Shown one piece after another: positions 45,602-55,507 of a stretch of 64,000 nucleotides of DNA. The DNA is taken from positions 25,482,638 to 25,546,637 of the forward strand of contig NC_079511.1 of NCBI RefSeq assembly GCF_000801105.2, given 5' to 3'. Source of the stretch: Raphanus sativus (Eukaryota; Streptophyta; Magnoliopsida; Brassicales; Brassicaceae). Position 1 is the first letter of the stretch, and every line of letters starts with the position of its first letter. The notes beneath the pieces were generated by a model, which searched no databases, was not told where the DNA came from, and saw only the letters and a program-made list of their open reading frames with translations. The position numbers and the translations under genes were made by a program.

Positions 45602-48342
45602 ATGGTGGTAGCAACGACCATAGCGCTTTACGCGAGCCCACCGAGCACCGTATGCTCCACGCCACACCAGATCAACGTCTCCTGCGACCTCGATCTCAAT
45701 CCCCGATCCTCATCTTCTTCCACCACAATCGGTGGTCTCTCTCTGCTCTTCAAATCATCCCCTTCCTCCTCCTCCTTTGCTTCACACCCAACCCTCGTAG
45801 GTGAAGAACTACCTTCCTTACGAACCGATGACCATCATCGAACCGCCTCCTTGTCTTATTCCCCGACCAAGTTCATAGTTTCTTCTTACCTCAAACGAGA
45901 CAACCACCACCAAAGCCCTGTCTCAGTCCTCCACGGTCCAATCTCATCCAACAACAACAGCCCTCCCGTTAGAACCTTCAATGTCGGAGGAAGTTCTCTC
46001 CGTGCAGGTTCCACCAGACTCTTCAACGGTTTCATCAGGAAAGCGGTAGGCTCGTGCGTTGACTACTACGAGACAGACTCTGTTCTCCTCGATGAGCAGC
46101 TTCCATTCGCCATGGACGACGATGATGAAGGAGGAGAGAGACGTCAACCATACGCTAGAGACTTGCTTAGACGTGCTCAGCTGAAACACAGAATCTTCGA
46201 AGATGATGAGTCTGTCATCAAATCTTTTTATGATGCCGAGAAAGCGCTCATAGAGGACAGGTTTCAATCAATCAAGAATAGCTTTTCAAAGTTTTGTTTT
46301 TTTTTATTATTAGGCTGATTATATTGATTTATTTTTTAATTCTTTTACATTTATAAGATATTTTAATTATAAAATTATTTTGATGAATTATTAAAGCAAA
46401 AGAAATTAGACAAATTTGTATAAATATTAGTTTACTTAAATTAACTGATTTAAACTGATTTACAACTGTTTAAACCGCTAAATGGGATTTTGAATACTAA
46501 TTGGATGACTTGTTGAATCAGATGAGAGCTAATGGTGACCCTTACCTGCAACATTGTGTTGAGACTGCTATCTTACTGGCTGATATTGGAGCTAACTCCA
46601 CCGTTGTGATTGCTGGGCTTCTACATGATACGTTAGATGATTCGTTTATGAGCTATGATTATATCCTCACAACTTTTGGTTCTGGAGTTGCTGATCTTGT
46701 CCAAAGGGTAAGAGTGCAAGAAACAGACATGGATGTGTCTTGTTTTTCTTAATGATTGAAAAGTCTCTGAATTTAGTTTTTCTGTTGTGATTGCATTAGT
46801 TGTCTAAGCTTTGCCAGTTAAGTAAAGAGACAGACGTGTTTTCCTATAAAGTAGAAAGCTTTGTTCTTTAATGGGTTGAGACTCTTTGTTATTGCATCAG
46901 GTGTTTCAATGTCTGAGACTCTTATTAGTGTTTTGACTTGTTATTATTGCATTAAGCGTTGTTTAAATGGTCGACACTCTAATTAGTGTCTTGTTGTTGT
47001 TATTGCATTAGGTGTCTAAGCTTAGCCAACTAAGTAAACTTGCTCGAGAAAACAACACCGCGTGTAAAACCGTTGAAGCGGATCGTCTCCACACCATGTT
47101 CCTTGCAATAGCAGACGCGAGAGCCGTTCTTATTAAGTTAGCTGATCGGTTGCACAACATGGTGACGCTCTACGCTTTGCCACCTTTTAAGCAGCAAAGG
47201 TTTGCTAAAGAGACGCTGGAGATATTTGCGCCTCTGGCTAATCGGCTGGGAATCTCCAGCTGAAAAGTAGAGCTTGAGAATCTCTGTTTCAAGCATCTTC
47301 ATCCTGACCAGCACCACGAGATGTCAGCCATGCTCGAGGACTCGTTCGACGAAGCTATGATTACTTCCGCGGTTGAGAAAACGGAGCAAGCGCTTGAGAA
47401 GGAAGGCGTTTCTTATCACGTAGTCTCTGGACGGCACAAGAGCTTGTATAGTATCTACTGCAAGATGTTGAAGAAGAAGCTTACCATGGATGAGGTTCAC
47501 GACATTCATGGTCTGCGTTTGATTGTTGACAATGAGAGAGATTGCTACAAGGCTTTAGGAGTGGTTCACAAGCTATGGTCTGAAGTTCCCGGAAAGCTGA
47601 AAGATTACATCGCTCATTCCAAGTTTAATGGGTACAAGTCTTTGCATACCGTAGTGATGGGAGATGGAAGCATTCCTCTAGAAGTTCAGATACGGACCAA
47701 AGAGATGCATTTGCAAGCAGAGTTTGGGTTTGCAGCTCACTGGAGGTACAAGGAAGGAGGTGACTGCAAACACTCGTCGTTTGTGGTTCAGATGGTTGAA
47801 TGGGCAAGATGGGTTGTGACCTGGCATTGTGAAACCATGAGCAAAGATATCTGCTCTTCCCAGCCCTTGTGTAGTTTCCCTTCTCACGCTGAAGACTGTC
47901 CGTTTTCTTATAAGCCTAACGGTAACCAAGAAGGACCGGTCTATGTCATTGTAATAGAAAACGACAAGGTTAGTTATTTAGTTAGTTAGCTGCTTATAAA
48001 CATCCTCTTAACTTCTTCTCCTCATAATAATTTGCTTAAAAACTGCAGATGACTGTGCAAGAGTTCCCTGCTAGCTCCACGGTCTCGGACCTGTTGAGCA
48101 GAGAAGGACCAGGGAGCTCGAGATGGTCAAAGGAAGAGCTGAGGCCAAGGCTAAACAAGGTACCTGTAAGTGATCTGAAATGCAAGCTGAAGATGGGAGA
48201 TGTGGCGGAGGTGACTCCAGCAATACCTGACGAATCTCTGACTGAATACAGAGAGGAGATTCAAAGGATGTATGATCGAGGGATCGCCTTTTCGAGTCCT
48301 CACCGTGCAGCTGCTGGCACAATGGTTGGATGGGGAAGCTAA
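45602..48342 (+). pseudogene. RSH3: RelA/SpoT homologue RSH3, disrupted
   Basis: Four exons (45602-46260, 46522-46707, 47012-47968, 48049-48342) give a near-complete RSH protein: a Ser/Thr-rich plastid-targeting N-terminus, an HD hydrolase domain ([32 protein letters not shown]), a ppGpp synthetase domain ([44 protein letters not shown]), and the C-terminus YDRGIAFSS...GTMVGWGS. The intact protein makes and degrades (p)ppGpp in chloroplasts. Two lesions are seen. Exon 1 ends AAAGCGCTCATAGAGGACAG where AAAGCTCATAGAGGACAG is expected (2-bp GC duplication), so splicing gives an immediate TGA. TGA 47261-47263 replaces the Trp of GISTWK. The copy looks dead. RSH3 rather than RSH2 is chosen by gene order. 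Confidence 0.85.
46708..47011 (+). repeat. RSH3 intron 2 with decayed copies of the exon 3 start
   Basis: The true acceptor text TTATTGCATTAGGTGTCTAAG (ending about 47020) has three relatives in the intron: ATTGCATTAGTTGTCTAAGC near 46792, TTATTGCATCAGGTGTTTCA near 46890, and TTATTGCATTAAGCGTTGTT near 46946. The first also copies the following CCAGTTAAGTAAA. This suggests local tandem duplication. Confidence 0.6.
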
Positions 48343-48606
48343 CGGATTCTTCTGTTTCTTAGTCACAGACAGGGTGCCTTGTTTATATGTATGTATATAA
48401 GTTGTTATATAGTGTAATAATTTGCTTCAGAAAGATTTGTTGTACCTTTGTATCTTTGTTGATTCCAAGAAAACAATGTATATATAAATATGCATATATA
48501 GGCTACAAAAGAAAACTGCATCTGACATGATGAATGTTTGCAATCTAGTGTTTGATTTGATTCTCTTACATTCTCTGCATCTTGCTTGATACATAACATT
48601 GTCTAC

Positions 48607-49190
48607 TTATTTGGGTAGTCTAGAGAGAGGGAAAGAGACCCTTTGAGGAGTTTGGCTTGGAAGCTCTGATGTTTGTTGTTGTTGCTGAGATGATTGTGCA
48701 GTAGGATCTGTCACTTCTTCATCGTCCTCTTGTTTCTTCAGGTTTCTGCTGAAGCTGACTTCTTTAGTATACCGAGCTTTGTCCTGTTCAGGCGGGAGTG
48801 GAACACCGGATTTTGGCAAAGGGATCAAGTTCCTGGTCGCAGCAAGCTCTAGCAGTACCTAAAACCAAACATCTAAACCTAAAACTTCTCAAGTATCAGA
48901 CACTAGTTACATGACATCTATTTTCAGACAGAAACCTTAACTAACTAAAGACTAGTCCCTTACAAAAAAAAACTAAAGACTGGTCATATCACATCTATTT
49001 TCAGACAGCAACATCAACAACTAAAGACTAGTCATAACACATCAATTTTCAGACAAGAACCTCAATTACAAGGAAACGTCAACAATGCATGTAACGTATA
49101 TAGTTTACCTCTCTTGTAGGAGGCTGTGAGAAGCTGAAGCTAACTTCTGATTGAATAGCGAGCCACCACTGGGTTTTCTAGCATTCTCAG
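48607..49190 (-). pseudogene. TAF9: TAF9 remnant without the histone fold
   Basis: Two exons are readable on the minus strand. The piece ending at 49109 reads LAIQSEVSFSFSQPPTRE, and the last exon (48858-48607) reads [20 protein letters not shown], then an acidic/Gln-rich tail ending [14 protein letters not shown]. They match the C-terminal half of plant TAF9, a TFIID/SAGA subunit. The N-terminal histone fold that pairs with TAF6 is missing. Upstream of 49109 only a decayed stretch (GAGAATGCTAGAAAACCCAG) remains, with a gap and shifted frame. It lies head to head with SPL2, as TAF9 does in Arabidopsis. Confidence 0.75.
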
Positions 49191-49214
49191 TAAACCTGAG
49201 CATCGGTCAACGAG

Positions 49215-49345
49215 CCACTATTCTTTTCCTTTAGGCCCATTAAAATTAACTCTCTCTTTTTAACTGTGACAATGTAACTCTCTCTTTAATGGGCCATAAT
49301 TCTTTCCTTTAGGCCCATTTAGTGACTGCCGCCATATGCGTATCT
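49215..49345. promoter_or_regulatory. Bidirectional promoter region with site II (GGCCCA) motifs
   Basis: GGCCCA or TGGGCC occurs at about 49234, 49291 and 49312, between the TAF9 remnant and SPL2. TTCCTTTAGGCCCATT is duplicated (about 49226 and 49306). Site II motifs are common in promoters of plant housekeeping and organelle-related genes. Confidence 0.5.
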
Positions 49346-49417
49346 TAAATGCCTATATTAGCCTCACCTCCTCCTCCTGAATTGTTCAGCGTTTTGGGGA
49401 ATTCAAAAATACCACAA

Positions 49418-51352
49418 ATGTCCTCGCCGGATCGTTCCGCCGTCTTCCCCCTCCTGATCGACATCGCTCTCTCCTTCGACGGAGCCATCCTCGGAGTAAC
49501 CCTAGCGTTAGGCGCCGTCCGCGCTGCCTTCAAGTACGCCTCCACCTCCGCCGCGTTGAATAAGATCAAAGACGCCCCCGAAGTCTCCGTCTCCGATCTC
49601 CGATCTCTGATCCCGCCGTCGTCTGGCGACCAATCCGAGACGAGCGATGATCAGCAGCGTATCGTCGTGGTGCGAGGAACGGTCAAAGCTAAGACTAACA
49701 GCAACGTGTTGACCTCTCAGGAGACGGGAGATAAAGCACTTATCATTCATAGATCTCAAACTGTACGTTTTCATACCAATTATCACACTGTGCTTACAAA
49801 AATGCTTTCTTAGGTGATGTTGTCTTTATTTCTATATATGTAAGAAAAAATGATTGTGAACTAAACTGAACACTATTCAAAAATATCAGACAAAAATAAA
49901 GTGGTGGTAATATCTTATGATTCATTAGCTAAGATTGCAAGACAGTTTTATAGGAACTTGTACTACATTAGTTTGTACTACATTAGTTGTTCTATTCCGG
50001 TCTGGTTCCACTGAGTTAATAGAATAGTTGTTTGATGTCCAAAAAAAATGTGGTGAAAGTCATAGGAACTGCCAATCATTTTTAGTATGTATTAGTAGTT
50101 GTTGCTTTATGGAAGAAAAAACTGGTATAATGCTAGTTTGAAGGGAAGACTGTCTTGTGGAAGCATTCTAATATAAATTGATCTTGTTTTAATAACAGTA
50201 TGTGTATAGTGGATGGAAGACATTGTTTCAGTTGACAAATGGTCACCGGTTTCTTTTGGAAAGATCTTTGCCCAAACAAGGAGCTGACTTTATGAGAATG
50301 GTAACAAGACTCTCTTTTTAGCTCTTGTTTTTGACATTATTTTTATATATTTATTTATTTTTACCGCATGCAGGTCCCTTTTGTTATAGTTGACGACACT
50401 CAACCATCATCATCTAGCTTTGTCCTTGTTAACATGGATGGTGCAAGGCAGCCTCTTCCGCTTACCACTGTGTATAACCGTTTGCAGCCTATTAATTCAT
50501 CTCCCTATGCGTTTCTTCAAGCCTTGTTCTTCCCTGAGTATCCCGTGAGTTTTTTTTGTTATTTCTTAAGGACTCGTTGGTATCTTGTTCTTGTCCTAAC
50601 TTTTGTGTATCCTTTCAAGGTTGGTATGGTTGATGTAGAGAAGATATTACCGCCTGAGAGAGATTTAACAGCTGTTGGCATCTGTAGCTTTAACAATGGA
50701 GTTCCTGAAATCAAGTCCTGCCAACATCTTCCTTACTTCTTGTGAGATATCTTTTTTTTTCTTCTTGTTATTGTTGGAGCTTATGGTATCTGCCTGTTAT
50801 CCAATGTTGCACCATGCTCTCTTGCTGCTGATGTATAAATCTTTTTTTAAATAATCTTTGCAGATCAGAGATGACTAAGGACAAGATGATAATAGACCTT
50901 GCGGAGACCACCAGCGTAATATTCTGGGGCGGTCTTATCATGGGATGTTTGTCTGCTGGCATCCTTGGCTTTGCTGCTGTCAGGTAATTGACTTGAGTGA
51001 CACATATAGTTTTGGGTTTAGACAGTGTTTTGATTCTAACTCTGTTTTTATCTTCAGGGCTTGGAATAGATGGAAACTACGGAACCATGAAGAAAGAGAA
51101 CAGCAACAGAGACCAGACGAACAGAGACCAGACCAGCCCATGGTTGCTGATGAGACAGAAGATGAGGATGAGATTCCAGATGGAGCACTGTGTGTGATCT
51201 GTGTGACAAGAAGGAGAGTTCCTGCATTCATTCCCTGTGGACATGTAGTGTGTTGCAGACAGTGCGCCTTGGCCGTGGAACGTGAGGTTAACCCCAAGTG
51301 CCCTGTTTGTCTCCAAAGCATTAGAGGATCTATGCGCGTATATTACTCTTGA
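49418..51352 (+). CDS. SPL2: SP1-like E3 ubiquitin ligase, MULAN type
   Basis: Six exons (49418-49762, 50199-50300, 50374-50544, 50620-50741, 50864-50983, 51058-51352) join in phase to 384 residues, the usual family length. The first membrane segment is near residues 15-40 (IALSFDGAILGVTLALGAV). A GIDE/BAM-type domain follows (DKALIIHRSQT, VYSGWKTLF), and the second membrane segment is near 268-288 (VIFWGGLIMGCLSAGILG). The C-terminal C3HC4 RING is CVICVTRRRVPAFIPCGHVV...CPVC. SP1-like ligases sit in plastid and other organelle outer membranes. ATG 49418 (MSSPDRS) is preferred over 49349 because it matches the Arabidopsis N-terminus. Gene order supports At1g54150. Intact. Confidence 0.9.
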
Positions 51353-51544
51353 TGATATGTTAAATCTTGTCTCACTTGTGTATTTGATAAGGTAATGCTA
51401 CTTGTAAAACTTAAAAGAGAATCCGAAAATGTTATAACTAACAAAATAGTTTGACAAATGATATGAAAGTTACTTCAATATATAGAGTTGAGATTGCAGA
51501 TGATGAAAACAGATAAGTCTTTGTAAAGAAGCAGTAACAGTTTA

Positions 51545-51565
51545 TAGCCAAGGATGACTTCCCAA
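51545..51565 (-). promoter_or_regulatory. miR169 target site in the NF-YA 3' UTR
   Basis: The plus strand here reads TAGCCAAGGATGACTTCCC, nearly identical to miR169g, so the minus-strand mRNA is complementary. One internal mismatch (miRNA position 17) and two at the 3' end are seen; the seed and cleavage region pair fully. It lies just 3' of the NF-YA stop codon, as in known NF-YA genes. Confidence 0.9.
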
Positions 51566-51571
51566 GATGGC

Positions 51572-52670
51572 TCAAGTCTCTGACATGAGAGCTGAGACAT
51601 GGTGTGTTGATGGATACCCTGAGAATCTGAACGGTGTGTTCTGGAACATGTTGTTACGGTCTGAACTGGAGCTTGGTGTGATCGAGCTCTTTGAGAAACC
51701 CTCTCCCTCTCCATTTGCCATTTGAGAAAAACAGAGTGGTGAGTTTGATGATTCTTGGAGCTTCTTCTTTGTATTGAGGAAACGTCCACCAGAGCCTCTA
51801 GCTCTCTTCAAAGCATGAAGATGACGAGACTCATGAAGGTACGGCTGCAAAACATAGCAAGCTTTTGTTAACCAAATTGCATTGAATCTTTAAAAGTGAC
51901 AAGATTAATCATCATACTTTACGGCTTTTGATGAGTTTGTTCTGAGCTTCAAGCTTAGCTCGATGCTTCCTGCGGCGGAGGATGGCATGGTACTGTTTGG
52001 CATTGACGAATATTGGTTCATTCTCTTGAATGTTATGAGGCAATGGCACTCTTGAAGTAACCAAACCCATCATATCTAAATGCGTCAGCGCCTGCAGACA
52101 GAAACTTTCCCAATATAACCAACCAACGCCACTTAGATTTAGAATCTTTGAAAAGGAGAAGACTATACTGTAAATTACCGTTGGTTGGGATGCAGCATAT
52201 TCAGGAGTCAAGAAACCATTGAGATGTGATGTTTCAGCACATTGAAGAGGCCAAGATGGTAGACCACAAGCAGAAGGAGGAAACACAGGCTCTTGAGACA
52301 CCATCGACGAGGTGTTTGTTGACTTATTATAACCTGCAGGAATCAAAACAAGAAGAAAACACTTTATCAGTTTTTCCTGTAATGTGGTGACTCTTGTCTG
52401 TACAAATCAAAGTTTGTTTGTTTAACCTGGGAGAATGGTATTAACAGCAATGCTGCTAGATCCATAACGGTTAGGTTCTCCAAAGCTTGCAGCTTCACCA
52501 CCGCCTGAATCTCCAGTAGATTGTGTTGAGGAAGAATCTTTATTCTGCAGCTGCAAACTCGAATGCTTCATCATCATCATGTTCTTTGTCAAGCTGAAAG
52601 ATTGAGATCCTTGAGTGTTTGAGCTTTCCCAAGTAGACCGAGATGAAACTTTGTTTTGGAACACTTGCAT
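51572..52670 (-). CDS. NF-YA5: NF-YA subunit (CCAAT-binding factor), NF-YA5-like
   Basis: Coding exons on the minus strand, 52670-52427, 52333-52179, 52091-51918 and 51844-51572, join to 281 residues. The conserved core runs from [19 protein letters not shown] (NF-YB/NF-YC contact) to [20 protein letters not shown] (CCAAT contact). The N-terminal part is Ser/Gln-rich, and the C-terminus ends [22 protein letters not shown] proteins give the trimeric NF-Y complex its DNA specificity; NF-YA5 acts in drought responses and is repressed by miR169. The ATG at 52670-52668 (MQVFQNK) matches the family start. Gene order (At1g54160) selects NF-YA5 over its close paralogue NF-YA6. No lesion seen. Confidence 0.92.
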
Positions 52671-53484
52671 TTGTCTTCTTAATAGGCTAATGTCCAAACC
52701 AAGCAAAAAAAAGTCATTCAGAAGTCATTTTGGTCATTATCCACCAAATCGACAAATCTAAGAGATGCATGGATCCACCAAGTTTATAAAAATAGCCTAA
52801 AATCTAGATTTCATGATGAAGTTTGCCCAAAGATTTGAAAGATCTAAACTTCCTGAAAACCCAATTTTGGTTAAAATTACATAGAAAAGCATAACATGCA
52901 AACCAATATGTATACAAAAAGCTTTACAAAGAGAAACTATATTGACAGATTATTAACTCAAAATTGCTGGGTATGAGTAGAATAATGAGAAAATAATAAT
53001 AGTTTGACAATCTCACTCTATATTTTGACAGATTATTAACTGATTGATTCACTAGAATTTACATAGAAAGCATAACATGCAAACCAATATATATATACAA
53101 AAAGCTTTCCAAAGAGAAACTATTTTGACAGATTATTGACTCAAATTGCTGGTTATGAATAGAAATCAAATCTCTTTAAACTTACTGATCCAAGCAAACA
53201 GAGAGAAAAGTGGGCATAGAGAAAGCAAAGAGACTGTTTTAAGAATTGGTTATAAAATGATTATTTGTTTATATTTGATCATCAGAATAAGAAGTACAAA
53301 TAGAGCAACCAAATCGGTTAACACACTACCAAAGAAATGATGAGAGAGAGACCTTCGGTGTCTAGATTTGGAAAAAGATGGAGAGAAAGAGAAGTTAAGT
53401 AACAAGCTGGAGATGATGATGATGCATGTCTCCTTCCTCAAAACATGGCTGTTTCTTCTCTCTCTCTCTCTCTCTCTCTCTTCC
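52671..53484 (-). promoter_or_regulatory. NF-YA5 5' UTR and leader introns, with a (GA)n tract
   Basis: Upstream of the NF-YA5 start. A (CT)n run of about 24 bases at 53457-53481 reads as (GA)n on the coding strand, near the likely transcription start; GAGA tracts bind BBR/BPC factors. A direct repeat (GCATAACATGCAAACCAATA near 52890 and 53070, with neighbouring TTTTGACAGATTATT) lies in the presumed leader intron. Confidence 0.5.
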
Positions 53485-54642
53485 TCTGTCTCTGCAAATA
53501 AGTGTATTATTGGCTATGGCTTAAAAGACTAAACCTGTCTCTTTTCACCCTTTTTCTTTTGTCTGTTTTTTATCTCTCTGCACATATACCATTTTATAGA
53601 CACAAATACTTAGCTAAAAATTAACTTCTTGTTCAATTTTCTTTGCAAAGTTAACAACGCTTTGTGTGGTCAATCTTGCTTATCTCTTTATTTTATTTAT
53701 TTTGTTTAAACCTTATTGTATACGATTTAAATGTATATAACTATATATATATATAACATTTTCATAATTCAATGAATGCGACGCATGTATGATTTTGAGT
53801 TAAAAATATATAGAAACATTTAAGTAATAATAAATGGTTCAAATTAAAAATATAATTTTTCATACAACGTGTACATAATATATATATATATATATAAATA
53901 AAAAGAACATAATGTTAAGACAAAAGAAATATTAAAGAAAAGAAAGAATAGTTTTGAAAAGCCTTAATGAAACCAGTTTTCATTGCCACTAATAAATGGT
54001 AGCTACACTTGTAAGTTGTAACTAATTTTACTTCACTAGCAGTTCAAAATATGTATGAATTGAAACAATTAATGGTGATATACATAATTTAATAACTTAG
54101 TAAACCCAAATATAATTAGCAGTTGTTGAAAAAAAAAACTAGCAGTTATCATATTCTCAGATAAAATTAAGTTAAAGTTAGACATTTCTATACAAATTTC
54201 ACAAGCCATGCTACAATTTTAAATAAGTTATCATTTTTACACAAATAACATGGTAATAACATATAAGTAGATTTGATTAAGTCATTTTGTGGAATATCAA
54301 ATGCGATAGGTTCAAAAGACTATGATGCCTAAATTGTGGTCCAATTTGCTTATGTTTTTATTTATTTAGTTTATTTATTACGTAATAGTTTAATATTTTC
54401 ATTTAAATATGTCAATGTATATTTTTATATTTCTTTAAAAAATTTGATTTGCGTGTGATTTCAGTTAAAAGAACATATAGAATATATACAGAATCATAGA
54501 AATAGATATAATAGATACAAAAATAGTGTTGAACAAAATAAAAAGAAGATACAAAATAGTTTTTTCAACTCATGTATAACTTAGACAGGATAAAAATATT
54601 TATTCAATTTTGCAGATGATAGTAAAACAACCTTTAAAATAA
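53485..54642. other. AT-rich region upstream of NF-YA5
   Basis: No gene seen. It contains (AT)n runs at about 53740 and 53880, and ends at a Helitron-like 3' terminus. Confidence 0.4.
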
Positions 54643-55350
54643 TTAGATCTTGATCCGTACAATCGTGCGGGTGATTAATTTCATTTTTATACATGTAACT
54701 ATTTGGTTTATATGATTAGTGGTATATAATTTTAATATTTACCATATTATTAATAGTTTATTATAACATTTTCAAACACAACAATGTTATAGTTTGTATG
54801 CATTAATTTTTTTGTTTCAAATTATTTGTGACATCTCTCTTTTTAAAACATGAACACTAACTAAAACTTTAATTCTGTGATATTTTTACAGCAAATTCCA
54901 TTTAAACTTAATATCAACTTAGATATTAATTTACTTAAGAGTATACTTGTATTTTAGGTTTTGAATACATAGATGCTACTCAAATTATTTTATGATTTAA
55001 AATTTTGACTGAATAACCTCCATTAAGTGTAATTTATAAAACATTCATTTCATTTACATTATTAAATCAATAATTGTAATGCGTTATGTTGTTTTTGTCC
55101 TTTTGAACCTGCATATTCTCTTTATTAGCTATGTTTTTTTATGTTGTTTAAAGTGTTAAAACTTTTATTTGCAATTCTTCATTAACATACATCACAATAT
55201 ATAATTAACACTTAAACTACTAATAAACACACAGAAAATAAAAAATATTCACATGAAACATATTTTTTAATCATTCATTTGTCATTTATGCTAATGAAAA
55301 AAATTGGTATAATACCTGTTGTACTTTTGAAATTGCAAAAGATAAAAGAT

Positions 55351-55364
55351 ACAAAAACAATTAC
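55351..55364. repeat. LINE target-site duplication, left copy
   Basis: ACAAAAACAATTAC, matching ACAAAACAATTAC at 60540-60552 with one A more. It is adjacent to the LINE tail (T run on the plus strand). Confidence 0.75.
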
Positions 55365-55507
55365 TTTTTTTTTTGAATGAATGTTAAATTCATATTCAAA
55401 AAGCCCTTTGGTACATTTACAATGCAACCTTATGTCAAGATGTAAGATAAACTCCTATCCTTACTTTTATAAATTAAAAGCTATACAAGCAAGTTTTAAA
55501 ATCAAAA

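Noticed and set aside
47321..47989. A separate intact synthetase-only gene starting at the internal ATG 47321
   Set aside because: It is the rest of RSH3 exon 3 downstream of the nonsense codon; no promoter or start context supports an independent gene.
53457..53481. (CT)n run as a sign of a mobile element
   Set aside because: It fits a GA-rich plant 5' UTR; no duplication or terminal repeats surround it.
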